Origin: Hyphomicrobiales bacterium
GTDB lineage: Bacteria > Pseudomonadota > Alphaproteobacteria > Rhizobiales > Beijerinckiaceae
Length of the DNA stretch: 64,000 nt
NCBI GenBank assembly: GCA_900473415.1
Contig: UCLR01000045.1
Coordinates: forward strand, 208,282-272,281
Direction: 5' to 3'
Part shown: positions 30,139 through 39,032 of the stretch, in pieces
Position numbering within the stretch: position 1 is the first letter of the stretch
Layout: every line of letters starts with the position of its first letter
Notes under the pieces: model-generated
Databases searched by the model: none
The model's input: only the letters and a program-made list of their open reading frames with translations
What the model was told of the DNA's origin: nothing
Made by a program: the position numbers and the translations under genes

Positions 30139-31149
30139 ATGCTGTCCGACAATGCCCTGCTGGGCACGCGCATCGCCGCGGCCTTCTGCCTCTTCGTCGT
30201 CGCCAACCTGGTCTACGCGCTGGTGAAGGCGCGCAATCAGGCCGCGGGCGCCAGGAACTGGGCCCGTACCACCGGTCGCATCGTGAGCTCGGCCGTGTCG
30301 CGGCCGGCGCTGGTCGGGAAGGGGGACGAGACGCATGCGACGGTCGAGGTTCGCTATCAGTATCGCGTCGGGGAAAAGGACTATGAGGGCGGCCGCATCC
30401 GATTCGGGGGGCGTAGCGGCGCCTCGGCCGTGATCGCCGACCGGATTGTCGCGAAATACCCGGCCGGGGCGGTCGTCGATGTCTATTACAACCCAGTATC
30501 GCCGTCGCGTGCGGTGCTGGAGCGGAGTGACCGAAGCAATGTCACGGCGCTGATCGCCTTCCTGGTCGTGTTCGTGGTGATCAGCGCCGTCCTGGTCGCG
30601 CATTCCGTTGCGGGCAAGGTGCTCTATACGAGCGACGGCACGCCGCTCGTCGCCTTCGTGCTCCCGCTTTTTGCGATCCTGGTCGGGCTCGCCTCACTCG
30701 TCGAATATGGGCTGATGCGCCGACGTCAATCGGCCAGCCTGCGCTGGCCGGCGGCGCCGGGCACGATCACGCAGGCTGGGGTCGTCGCCGAAGAGCGCGA
30801 GGAAACGGGTGGCGACCGATCCGACACCCTGACACAGACCGTCATGCGCTATCGCGCCGATGTGCGGTTCTCCTACACCGTGAAGGGGCGGACCTTTCAC
30901 GCTGATAGCTGGAAATGGGGCCTCACCGCCTATTATCCGGACGAGGCGGCGGCCGCGGCGGTGATCGCCCGTTACAGTGCCGGCGCCTCTGTGCGGGTGT
31001 TCTACAACCCGGCGAATCCACAGGAGGCTGTCCTCGAGCCCGGCAACAGCGGCGGCAGCTTCGCGCAGCTCGTCTTCGCGGCGCTGTTCGCAGGCGCCGG
31101 TGCACTGATGTGGTGGGCCTTTTCGATGGGCGTCCTGCGATCGGGCTGA
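30139..31149 (+). CDS. Duplicated DUF3592 membrane protein
   Basis: A 336-residue protein with membrane segments near 8-28, about 145-165, 175-195 and 310-330. Two copies of the same beta domain are present: the first with TTGRIVSSAV...VEVRYQYRVGEKDYEGGRI and VDVYYNPVSPSRAVLE, the second with APGTITQAGVV...DVRFSYTVKGRTFHADSW and VRVFYNPANPQEAVLE. This V-Y-Y-N-P-x-x-P-x-x-A-V-L-E ending is the DUF3592 mark. Function is unknown. The start is the ATG at 30139. Confidence 0.85.
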   Translation: MLSDNALLGTRIAAAFCLFVVANLVYALVKARNQAAGARNWARTTGRIVSSAVSRPALVGKGDETHATVEVRYQYRVGEKDYEGGRIRFGGRSGASAVIADRIVAKYPAGAVVDVYYNPVSPSRAVLERSDRSNVTALIAFLVVFVVISAVLVAHSVAGKVLYTSDGTPLVAFVLPLFAILVGLASLVEYGLMRRRQSASLRWPAAPGTITQAGVVAEEREETGGDRSDTLTQTVMRYRADVRFSYTVKGRTFHADSWKWGLTAYYPDEAAAAAVIARYSAGASVRVFYNPANPQEAVLEPGNSGGSFAQLVFAALFAGAGALMWWAFSMGVLRSG

Positions 31150-31310
31150 TCGGGAGGCGGCTAGCCTGCTCATGCTTGCCGCGGCTCGCCCGGCAGCGTA
31201 AACCCCCGGCGGTTTCGCCTTGCTCATGCCCGAAAGGGCCGGCATCGGGGCGGCGTTCCAACCGTGATACGGTTTTCAAAGACAGGCGCGGCCGGCAACC
31301 GCGGGGATGG

Positions 31311-33005
31311 ATGATGGTTTCGCTGAGCCCCGCGATCGAGCGGCTTCGGGACTGGGCCTGCGCCAGCCATGCGCGGGCCAGCGCCCTGCTGCTCGTGCTC
31401 TCGCTCGCCTGCTTCCTGCCGGGTTTCGTCACGCTCCAGCCGCTCGACCGCGACGAGCCGCGCTTCGCCCAGGCCAGCAAGCAGATGCTGGAGACCGGCG
31501 ATTTCGTCGATATCCGCTTCCAGGACGAGGCCCGGCACAAGAAGCCGGTCGGCATCTACTGGCTGCAATCCGCCGCAGTGAAGGCCGGCGAGGCGCTCGG
31601 CGTGCCGCAGGCGCGCACACAGATCTGGCTCTACCGCATCCCCTCGCTCATCGGCGCGATCGCTACCGTGCTGCTGACCTATTGGGCGCTTCTCGCCTTC
31701 CTGGCGCGACGCTATGCGCTGCTCGGCGCCTGCCTGATGGCGGCGGCGGTGCTCCTCGGTGTCGAGGCGCGCATCGCCAAGACCGACGCCGTGCTCGCCG
31801 CCTGCGCGGTCGCAACCATGGGCGCGCTGGCGCGGGCCTGGCTCGACTGGACCCGCTCGCTCGCCTTCGTGCCGAACCGCCACAACTGGCTGGTGTTCTG
31901 GGGCGCTACCGCGCTCGGCCTGCTGATCAAGGGGCCGATCGTGCCGATGGTCTGGGGCCTCGCCGTGGTGATGCTGAGCATCAGCCAGCGTTCCGTCCGT
32001 TGGCTGAAGCCGCTGCGCTTCGGGCCGGGGCTTCTGCTCTGCCTCCTCGTCGCGCTGCCCTGGTTCGTCGCGATCATGCTCAAGACCGGCGGCAGCTTCT
32101 TCACCGCGAGCGTCGGCCAAGACATGCTCGGCAAGGTTTCCGAGGGACAGGAGAAGCATTGGGGGCCTCCGGGGCTCTACCTCCTGATCTTCTTCGGCAC
32201 CTATTGGCCGGCGGCGGCCTTCGCGGCGATGGCCGTGCCCTTTGCCTGGGTGCGGCGCAAGGAGCCACAGATCCTGTTCCTGATCGCCTGGATCGTGCCG
32301 TCCTGGCTGGTCTTCGAGGCGGTGCCGACCAAACTGCCGCATTACGTGCTGCCGCTCTATCCGGCGATCACGGCGCTCCTGCTCCTGGCCGCGATCAATG
32401 GCGGCATCGACCGGCATCGGCGCGGAGCGGTGGCGACGGCGCTGCTCGTCCTGATCGTGCCGCTGGCGCTGATGGGCGTGATCCTCTTCGGCAACTGGAC
32501 GCTCGACCAGGCCGTGCCGTGGCTGGCGCTGCCGCTTTTCGCGCTGGTGCTGCTCGCCACGGCGAGCGTCGTCGCGGCCTTCCGGCGGGAGGATATCGAG
32601 GGCGCTCTCTGGCGCTGCGTGCTGGCGAGCCTGCTGCTGACGGCGGCGGTCTATCCCTTCGCCATCGAGAGCCTGCGCTCGCTGAAGCTCTCGCCACGGC
32701 TCGCTGAGGCGGCGCGGGCAGCCTGCCCCGATCCGACCGTGATCACGCTCGGCTATCGCGAGCCGAGCCTCGTCTTCCTGACCGGCACGGAGCTCGCCAT
32801 GGCGGCGAGCGGCCAGCAGGTGGCCGCGTTCCTCGACAAGCCCGGCTGCCGCGTCGCCTTCGTCGAGAGGCGCTACGCCGGCGAGTTCGAGGCAGCGCTC
32901 GCCAACCTGCCGGTCAAGCCGCGCCTGCTCACCACGATCCGCGGCTTCAACCTCAATGGCGGCCGCAGGCTCGAAATCGCCGTCTTCGTCAGGGAGCCGG
33001 CTTGA
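31311..33005 (+). CDS. ArnT-like lipid-linked sugar glycosyltransferase
   Basis: A 564-residue GT-C fold membrane enzyme with about twelve segments that transfers a sugar from a polyprenyl-phosphate donor, on the periplasmic side, to lipid A or another acceptor. The catalytic DRDEPRFAQAS loop is at residues 46-56, followed by RHKKPVGIYWLQSAAVK. VPTKLPHYVLPLYPAI in the middle is also typical of ArnT/PMT relatives. Two adjacent ATG codons (31311 and 31314) follow GCGGGGATGG; either may be used. It is first of a three-gene unit with an ArnC-like and a LAB_N gene. Confidence 0.9.
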   Translation: MMVSLSPAIERLRDWACASHARASALLLVLSLACFLPGFVTLQPLDRDEPRFAQASKQMLETGDFVDIRFQDEARHKKPVGIYWLQSAAVKAGEALGVPQARTQIWLYRIPSLIGAIATVLLTYWALLAFLARRYALLGACLMAAAVLLGVEARIAKTDAVLAACAVATMGALARAWLDWTRSLAFVPNRHNWLVFWGATALGLLIKGPIVPMVWGLAVVMLSISQRSVRWLKPLRFGPGLLLCLLVALPWFVAIMLKTGGSFFTASVGQDMLGKVSEGQEKHWGPPGLYLLIFFGTYWPAAAFAAMAVPFAWVRRKEPQILFLIAWIVPSWLVFEAVPTKLPHYVLPLYPAITALLLLAAINGGIDRHRRGAVATALLVLIVPLALMGVILFGNWTLDQAVPWLALPLFALVLLATASVVAAFRREDIEGALWRCVLASLLLTAAVYPFAIESLRSLKLSPRLAEAARAACPDPTVITLGYREPSLVFLTGTELAMAASGQQVAAFLDKPGCRVAFVERRYAGEFEAALANLPVKPRLLTTIRGFNLNGGRRLEIAVFVREPA

Positions 33006-33069
33006 GAAAGGGTTGCCCTTGCGGCTGCGCTGACGCAGTTTGCGGGCCATTTTTCCGGATGAATTCGCT

Positions 33070-33813
33070 TTGACCGAACCCACCTCCCATCCGCTGCTGA
33101 GTGTCGTCGTGCCGGTGCGCAACGAAGTCGGCAACATCGCGCCGCTCGTCGCGGACATCGAGAAGGCCTGCGACGGCATCGGCGTCTTCGAGGTCGTCTA
33201 TGTCGACGACGGCTCGACCGATGGCACTGCGGCCAAGCTGGCGGAGCTCGCCGCGACAAGGCCATGGCTGCGTATCGTCACCCATGCGGCATCCTGCGGC
33301 CAGAGCGCGGCGGTGCGCAGCGGTGTGCGCCACGCCCGTGCGCCCATCGTCGCGACGCTGGACGGAGACGGCCAGAACGACCCGTCCTTCCTGCCGCAGA
33401 TGGTCGAGACGCTGCAGAAAGGTGGGCTCCGGGCGGGCCTCGTGCAGGGCCAGCGCGTCGGGCGCAAGGACACCGGCTTCAAGCGCTGGCAGTCGAAGAT
33501 CGCCAATGGCGTGCGGGCGCGCGTCCTGAATGACGACACCCGCGACACCGGCTGCGGGCTGAAATGCTTCCGGCGCGAAGCCTATCTGTCGTTGCCCTAT
33601 TTCGACGCGCTCCACCGCTTCATGCCGGCGCTGATGGCGCGCGAGGGCTATCAGGTGCTGCATGTCGACGTGCGCGACCGGCCACGGCTCTCGGGCGTCT
33701 CGAACTACGGCTTCTTCGACAGGCTCTGGGTCGGCATCCTCGACCTGGCCGGGGTCTGGTGGCTGATCCGAAGGCGCCGGCGCGTGCCGCAGATCGTCTC
33801 GGAGACGCCGTGA
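33070..33813 (+). CDS. Dolichol-phosphate-mannose-synthase/ArnC-like GT2
   Basis: A membrane-associated GT-A enzyme of about 248 residues that loads a sugar onto polyprenyl phosphate, making the donor for the ArnT-like enzyme upstream. The fold marks are LSVVVPVRNEVGNIAPLV, VVYVDDGSTDGTAA and TLDGDGQNDP with the DGDGQ metal motif. The helix RVLNDDTRDTGCGLKCFRR is typical of the DPM1 group. There is no ATG in the right place; the TTG at 33070 gives MTEPTSHPLL and is preferred over a TTG at 33040. The stop overlaps the next start by one base. Confidence 0.87.
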   Translation: MTEPTSHPLLSVVVPVRNEVGNIAPLVADIEKACDGIGVFEVVYVDDGSTDGTAAKLAELAATRPWLRIVTHAASCGQSAAVRSGVRHARAPIVATLDGDGQNDPSFLPQMVETLQKGGLRAGLVQGQRVGRKDTGFKRWQSKIANGVRARVLNDDTRDTGCGLKCFRREAYLSLPYFDALHRFMPALMAREGYQVLHVDVRDRPRLSGVSNYGFFDRLWVGILDLAGVWWLIRRRRRVPQIVSETP

Positions 33814-34157
33814 TGCTGATCCATATCCAGCAAGCCGTCGGCAACTACTTCCACGACGTCTTCGTCAACAATATCGACTGGTGGGTGCTGCTCGGCATCG
33901 TCGCGCAGGGGCTCTTCACCATGCGCTTCGTCGTGCAGTGGTGGGCCAGCGAGAAGGCCAAGCGCTCGGTCGTGCCGATGACGTTCTGGTGGTTCTCGAT
34001 CGGTGGCGGCGCGCTGCTCCTGATGTATGCGCTCTACCGGCGCGACCCGGTCTTCATCCTCGGGCAGGGCTTCGGCGTCTTCGTCTATGTCCGCAACCTG
34101 CAATTCGTGCTGCGTGCCAGGGCGCGCGGCGAGGATACGAATTCCTCGCCGGGCTGA
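33813..34157 (+). CDS. LAB_N (lipid A biosynthesis N-terminal domain) membrane protein
   Basis: A 114-residue protein with three hydrophobic segments. NNIDWWVLLGIVAQGLFTMR and FVVQWWASEKAKRSVVPMTF are signatures of the LAB_N domain, which is found in front of some LpxB proteins and as stand-alone genes beside ArnC/ArnT-like glycosyltransferases. Its exact role is unknown; a SWEET/flippase-like or substrate-handling role is an inference. It begins inside the stop of the GT2 gene (TGATG) and ends 12 bases before the convergent TPR gene. Confidence 0.9.
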   Translation: MLIHIQQAVGNYFHDVFVNNIDWWVLLGIVAQGLFTMRFVVQWWASEKAKRSVVPMTFWWFSIGGGALLLMYALYRRDPVFILGQGFGVFVYVRNLQFVLRARARGEDTNSSPG

Positions 34158-34169
34158 GGCCGAAATCGC

Positions 34170-37100
34170 TCAGCCGCGCTGCGGCGTGGCCGGCTCGGCG
34201 GTCGCGCCATCGGTCGGGGAGGGCAGGGCCTCTCCCTCCGGCTTCGGGTTGCGCATGGCGGGTGCCAGTGCCGGATAGCGCTCGCGATAGGCCTTCAGGA
34301 ATTCCGAGACCGTGTTGGCGCCGGCCGTGGCGCGGGCCATCTCGCGCAGGTCGGCGGGCCGGCCGCGATTGGCGGCGGTGACGAAAGCGAAGGTGCGCGC
34401 GTCGATGCTGCGCGCCATCTTCGGGGCGAACTTGCTGCGCAGCCGATCGAGCGACAGCGTTTCGTTCGCCATCACATAGGAGACCGCGGCGCGCATCGCA
34501 TCGGCGCGCTCGCCATCGCTCAGGGGCGTGTCGTCGCGCCAGCTCTCGCCCAGCAGGCGTTCATAGGATTCGCCCGCCTCGCGCCAGCGCCGGCCGGTCC
34601 AGTTGACGTCGGCGCGCAGCCGGTCGACCTCGTTGCCACTCTCGCCGTCCAGCATCTCCAGCGCCTGATCGGTGCGGGACAGGTCCGAGAGCGCCTTGGC
34701 CTCGAGCAGCAGGCGCGCACGCTTCACATCGGCCGGAAGCTCGACGAGCCGGGTGCCGTTGAGGGCGCGGATGGCCTCGGCCGGCTTGCCGTTCATCAGC
34801 TCGACCATGGCGAGGCGGGCTGCGACGGTGGAGCGCGCCGCGCCGGTCAGGCGGCGCTCCATCTGATACTTCAGGATCTCGCCGGCCTGGTCGAGCAGGT
34901 CGAGCTCCGCCAGCCGGTCGGCGAGCAGGCGCGTGATCTCGTCGCCGCGTCGGCCGATCGGCAGGAATTCCTTGAAATCGTAAAACAAGGCCAGCGCGTC
35001 GATGCGCGGGAGGTTGCTGCGGCCCTCGCCGCTGAACAGCTCGGCGAAGCGCTGGGCCGTCTCGTCATGCAGCCGGCGGGTCAGCGGATCGTTCGGGAAG
35101 GTCTCGTTGGCGCGGCGGGCGACGGTGAAGGCGTCGCGCCAACGCTGCTGGTCGGCATAGAGCCGGCCGAGCTCCGCTAGCGTCTCCATCTCGATCCGAC
35201 CGCCGCGCCAGATCACGGAGACCGTCTCCAGCCGGGCGATCGCCTCCTCGGGGGAGAGTTCGCCTTGCTGCTTGGCGTTGGCCAGCTTGACGGCAAGGAG
35301 CTGCGCTTCCGCCGCCACCGGGCGGCTCTTCGCTTCGAAGAGCTCCTTGTAGCCGTTCATCGCAGCCTGCGGGCGGCCGCTGGCGTCGTTGAGGTGGGCC
35401 TCCATCAGGTCGAGGCGCTCGCGGTCGTAGTTGCCCTTGGGGAGCGCGCCGAGAAGCTGCACCTGCTGGTCGGCGACGCCGATCTCCTGCATGGCGAAGG
35501 CGGCGCGCGCCATCGCCTCGCGGAACTCGGCCTGAAGCTCGGGCGGATAGCGGTCGAGCACGGCCTCGGCCCGGCGGAAAGCGGCCAATGCCGGCGCATT
35601 CCGGTCGAGCCGCTGCTCGATCAGCGCGCGCCACAGCCCGGCTTCGATATCGTCCTTGATCGGGGCGGCGTCGAAGGCGGCAAGTGCCTCCTGGTCGCGA
35701 TGCATGCCCGCGGCGACGACGCCCTTGAGGAAGGCCGCCTCGCGGTTGCCACGCATCGCGGGGTCTTCGGCCAGCAGCGCATCGAGCGGTCCGGCCGCCT
35801 CCGGCATCAGTCCGTTGGCGGCGTAGAAGCGGGCAAGCGCGAGGCGCGCCTGCGATTTGCGGCTGCGCGTCACGTCGGTGGCGTCGAGCATCAGGGCGCG
35901 GGCGCTGTCGCGCAGGTTGCCGCGGCGCAGATTCGTCCATTGCTCGGTGTCGAGCAAAGGCGGATCGTCCTTGTTCCGGGCGGCAGGCGAAACCTCGCTC
36001 CGGCCGACCGGCCCGGGAATGTCGAGCGAGACGGTCAGGCCTCCGGCCCGGCCGATGCGGACCTGACCGGCGCCGGCGCGCACGGCAATGTCGTCGGCGC
36101 GCGGCTGGACGACGACGCCCTGCGCGGTTTGCAGAAGGCCGAACTCGACGAACTGATAGGGCTTCGGCGTGAGCTGGACAGGGCCGGTCGCGGTGGCGAT
36201 GGCGGCGGGCAGTCCGGCGGGGCCGGATTCAAGCCAATGCACGCCGGTGAGCCCCGGCAGCGGCACGGCCAGCATGTTCAGGTCGCGCTCATCCGTGCTG
36301 CGCAGCGGCTCGACCGGAACGGCGGCGGATTTGCCGTTCGCCTCGCCAAGGTCGAGCGACCAGCCCATGCCGTCGTCGAAGAAGCGGGCGAGGGGCTGGC
36401 CGACGAGACGCAGGCGCACCAGCGTCGCGCGGCCCTCGCGGGTCACGCTGCTTTCGGCGATCAGCTTTGGTAGCAGGCCGTTGAGGCGGGCGGGGTCGAT
36501 GGTGTCGCGGGTGTCGAAGACCAGCGTCATCACCCCCGCATCGAGGAAGGCGGCGGCGCCGGTCGGGCGCGGAAAGCGGAAATCGAGGCGCTTTTCGGCC
36601 GCGGAGATCGCGACCGGACCGGGAGGCGGTTCGGGCGCAGCCGCCACGGCCTGCGGGGAAGAGGCGGGCTGCGCAGCCGGTTGGGGCTGCGTGGGCTTGA
36701 CCTCCGCAGGCTTCATCTCGGCGGGCTTGGCCTCGACCGATTTGGCGTCAGCGGGCTTGGTGTCAGCAGGCTTGGCGGCCGGCGCCGGAGTGGCAGCGGG
36801 CTGCTGCTTGTCGAGCTCGGTGAGCGATAGCGCGTTCGCGGCCGCCGGGCGCAGCAGGTCGACGACGAGGCCCGTCTCGTCGCTGAAGCTGCGCGCCTGC
36901 CAATCCTTCGGGATGGTGAGGGTCAGCCCCACGCTCTCCTTGCCGGCATCGAGCGCGGCGAGCTTCACATGGTCGGGCAGGGCGCTGCGGATGGCATGCG
37001 CCTCGACATTCATCGGCCGGTTGAAGCCGAGCTTGAGCGTGCCCTCGGAAAGGGCGCTGGTCAGCTTCGTCTCGGGCGGAGCCTGGAAGATCAACCGCTC

Positions 37101-37667
37101 CAGCGTCGGCAGGCTCGCGGAGCGCAGCGTCAGCACGGCGGGCGGCGCATTGCGGGCCGTGTCCCTCGCCTTCGCCTCGGCAAGGCGCAGCCGTTCGGTC
37201 AGGGCGGCGAGTGCCTCGGCCGGCGGACCGGGCATGACGCCCGTCCAGCTCTGCGGCAGGATGTCGATAAAGGCCTTGTCGCCGGCCTCGATCAGGTTGG
37301 CCTTGTAGCCCTGCGTCAGCGCGAAGCGCATGCCGCGACCGTCGGGATCGAGGCGGGCGATCGAGATGTAGTTGGGCAACTCGCGGGCGACCTTCGCGAG
37401 ATCGACCTGGACGGGGCTGCCGAAGGAGACGATCAGCACGCCGTTGGAGACGTTGATGCGGGTCTTTACCGGTTCTTCGAAGGCGAGCGAGAGGCGCCCG
37501 AAGCCGGCGGGCATGGCCTCGCCGCGCAGGGTCGCGCTGCCTGCGAGCGCAGGCGTGTCAAGGCCGGCGGCGAGCGCAAGCGCCGCCAGTCCGATACCGA
37601 AAGCGAAGGAACGCGACAGACGCAAACCGGAACACTCGACCCAACGCGACACCGGGCCGCGCCGCAT
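34170..37667 (-). CDS. Large exported TPR protein beside the motor genes, unknown function
   Basis: A 1165-residue protein with a signal peptide (about 17-43). Residues about 45-140 form an AMIN-like beta domain with TRINVSNGVLIVSFGSPVQV and IARLDPDGRGMRFALTQGY. A second similar unit lies near 360-440 after a low-complexity linker of KPAEMKPAEVKP repeats (about 285-350). Residues 570-1120 are helical and tetratricopeptide-like, for example RLALARFYAANGLMPEAAGP and LAELGRLYADQQRWRDAFTV. The design recalls periplasmic motor or polar scaffold proteins such as PflA or FimV, but this is a comparison of layout, not homology. It is upstream of the motE-fliM block on the same strand. The start ATG has no good ribosome site. 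Confidence 0.78.
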   Translation of the reverse strand: MRRGPVSRWVECSGLRLSRSFAFGIGLAALALAAGLDTPALAGSATLRGEAMPAGFGRLSLAFEEPVKTRINVSNGVLIVSFGSPVQVDLAKVARELPNYISIARLDPDGRGMRFALTQGYKANLIEAGDKAFIDILPQSWTGVMPGPPAEALAALTERLRLAEAKARDTARNAPPAVLTLRSASLPTLERLIFQAPPETKLTSALSEGTLKLGFNRPMNVEAHAIRSALPDHVKLAALDAGKESVGLTLTIPKDWQARSFSDETGLVVDLLRPAAANALSLTELDKQQPAATPAPAAKPADTKPADAKSVEAKPAEMKPAEVKPTQPQPAAQPASSPQAVAAAPEPPPGPVAISAAEKRLDFRFPRPTGAAAFLDAGVMTLVFDTRDTIDPARLNGLLPKLIAESSVTREGRATLVRLRLVGQPLARFFDDGMGWSLDLGEANGKSAAVPVEPLRSTDERDLNMLAVPLPGLTGVHWLESGPAGLPAAIATATGPVQLTPKPYQFVEFGLLQTAQGVVVQPRADDIAVRAGAGQVRIGRAGGLTVSLDIPGPVGRSEVSPAARNKDDPPLLDTEQWTNLRRGNLRDSARALMLDATDVTRSRKSQARLALARFYAANGLMPEAAGPLDALLAEDPAMRGNREAAFLKGVVAAGMHRDQEALAAFDAAPIKDDIEAGLWRALIEQRLDRNAPALAAFRRAEAVLDRYPPELQAEFREAMARAAFAMQEIGVADQQVQLLGALPKGNYDRERLDLMEAHLNDASGRPQAAMNGYKELFEAKSRPVAAEAQLLAVKLANAKQQGELSPEEAIARLETVSVIWRGGRIEMETLAELGRLYADQQRWRDAFTVARRANETFPNDPLTRRLHDETAQRFAELFSGEGRSNLPRIDALALFYDFKEFLPIGRRGDEITRLLADRLAELDLLDQAGEILKYQMERRLTGAARSTVAARLAMVELMNGKPAEAIRALNGTRLVELPADVKRARLLLEAKALSDLSRTDQALEMLDGESGNEVDRLRADVNWTGRRWREAGESYERLLGESWRDDTPLSDGERADAMRAAVSYVMANETLSLDRLRSKFAPKMARSIDARTFAFVTAANRGRPADLREMARATAGANTVSEFLKAYRERYPALAPAMRNPKPEGEALPSPTDGATAEPATPQRG

Positions 37668-37838
37668 CCGGGAGAGTTGGAGCGGCCCTCGGGCACGCTA
37701 GCGCGTCAACCATAATATGGTCTTAACGGCGCCATGTCGGCTGTCTTGCGGATTGCAGGGCCTTTCGCGGACCGTTTGGGCGCTCGGCCTGACACCTTGG
37801 AAGAACGCGACCGTGAGTTCGTCGCCGCGGCGGCAAGG

Positions 37839-37870
37839 AGCCCGGCCTTGGCAGGTCGGGCTTTCTCTTG
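37839..37870 (+). terminator. Intrinsic terminator without an assigned gene
   Basis: AGCCCGGCC pairs with GGTCGGGCT over a 6-nt loop (one G-U), followed on the plus strand by TTCTCTTG. No plus-strand gene is recognised upstream of it, so it may end a small RNA; alternatively it serves the minus-strand 47-codon gene that stops at 37887, although the tail there is not U-rich. Confidence 0.55.
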
Positions 37871-37886
37871 TCGGGAGTCTGGATCG

Positions 37887-38030
37887 CTACTTCTTCTTGC
37901 CTCCGGCCTTCACGAGCCGCGCCTGCTTCTTTTCAGTCATGACGCGCTGGCGTTCGGCCTCTCGCTTGGTGATGAACTGACCATCCTTAGAGTTGCGGTA
38001 TACCGTCTTTTTCTCAGGTGGCTTTGCCAC
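37887..38030 (-). CDS. 47-residue basic protein, unknown function
   Basis: A GTG-started frame (38028-38030) with GGGGGAA a few bases upstream encodes 47 residues. The core KKTVYRNSKDGQFITKREAE resembles small alphaproteobacterial proteins with a YRxxxxGxFxTK motif that also appears at the end of some DUF-type proteins. The rest is basic and helical, ending in AGGKKK. Function is unknown. It lies between the exported TPR gene and the motE-like gene. Confidence 0.65.
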   Translation of the reverse strand: MAKPPEKKTVYRNSKDGQFITKREAERQRVMTEKKQARLVKAGGKKK

Positions 38031-38150
38031 AGCGTTCCCCCCAGTTTTGGCGGCTAATCGTCAGCCGGCTTTGACTGGAGAGCAAGAGACATTCGTAGTC
38101 TCGCGAGGCTCCAAACGCGCTTATTCTGCTCGCGCCGAGGCGCGGTGTCC

Positions 38151-39032
38151 TCAACGCTGCGGAACGGGAGCGATCGCGGGCAGCTCGTTGCTCGGCAGGG
38201 GCATCTCCGCGGCGAGCTTTTCCGGCTGCTGGCTGCGGCTCGATGTCGCCAGCGCGACGGTCAGCTTCTCGGCGCGCTCGGGCGACATCGCCGCCAGAAC
38301 CTCGGACATCTTGCGCGGGTTCATCTGCTGCACGACCGGGACGAGCACGTCGAGGCCGAGCCGGTCGAAGACGCGGGCGGCATCCTTGGGCTTCATCGCC
38401 TCGTACATGATGACGAGGTTGCGGATCGCCTTGGCTTCCTCGACCGCCGGCTTGGTGTTGGCGACGCTGGTCTTCTCCTCGATCGCCTTGAGATCGCCGG
38501 CGCGGCCGTCGAGCCGCTTCTCGGCGGTGTCGAGCAGGCGCTCGCGGATCTCCAACTCGCGCGCGCGGTTCTCAATCTCCTCGCGCCGCTCGCCGAGGCG
38601 TTCGAGGATGGCCTTCTCGGCCGGGGAGACGGCGCGGGCGGTGCCGTTCAGGATGCCGGCCTTATTGTTCGGGTTGGCCGCGCGGGCGGCTTCGGCCTTC
38701 GCCTCGGCTTCCTTCTTCTCCTGCTCCTTCTTCGGATCGGGAGCAGGGGTCGAGCCGGTCGTCTCCGGATCGAAGAAATCCGGGGCATGGGCGCGCGCGA
38801 TGATCTTGGCGAGGCCCCAGACCTCCGGCTCGGCCTTGGCCGTGCTGATCGAGGCTTTGCCGGATGCGGACTTGCCCGCGGGCGACCTGTTCGTAGCGAT
38901 GCTCGCCGTGGTCTGAGGTTCGGGCGAATTGACCTCGGAACCGCTCTCTCCCGTCCAGGCGAGCAGCTTCAGCGCCAGGAGACCCATGGCGCCGAGGATG
39001 ACCGCTGGCAGGAGGCGGGGCCGCTCGATCAC
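38151..39032 (-). CDS. MotE-like flagellar motor chaperone (MgtE-N domain)
   Basis: A 293-residue exported or membrane-anchored protein (hydrophobic 8-25). Residues about 130-200 form a coiled coil (ERREEIENRARELEIRERLL), and about 205-260 an MgtE N-domain-like repeat with IYEAMKP-type and VFDRLGLDVLVPVVQQMNPR sequence. This is the layout of MotE, a periplasmic chaperone for the motor protein MotC in rhizobia. Start and the preceding gene's stop overlap as ATGA, so it is coupled to DUF6468 and fliM. Confidence 0.82.
   Translation of the reverse strand: MIERPRLLPAVILGAMGLLALKLLAWTGESGSEVNSPEPQTTASIATNRSPAGKSASGKASISTAKAEPEVWGLAKIIARAHAPDFFDPETTGSTPAPDPKKEQEKKEAEAKAEAARAANPNNKAGILNGTARAVSPAEKAILERLGERREEIENRARELEIRERLLDTAEKRLDGRAGDLKAIEEKTSVANTKPAVEEAKAIRNLVIMYEAMKPKDAARVFDRLGLDVLVPVVQQMNPRKMSEVLAAMSPERAEKLTVALATSSRSQQPEKLAAEMPLPSNELPAIAPVPQR

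Noticed and set aside
30915-31310. N-terminal extension of the ArnT-like protein by 132 residues
   Set aside because: The extension overlaps the DUF3592 gene in another frame and has no membrane or domain pattern; the double ATG at 31311 has a purine-rich site before it.
33198-33548. A 116-codon frame antisense to the ArnC-like gene
   Set aside because: It lies wholly inside a gene with clear GT2 motifs and has no supporting site.
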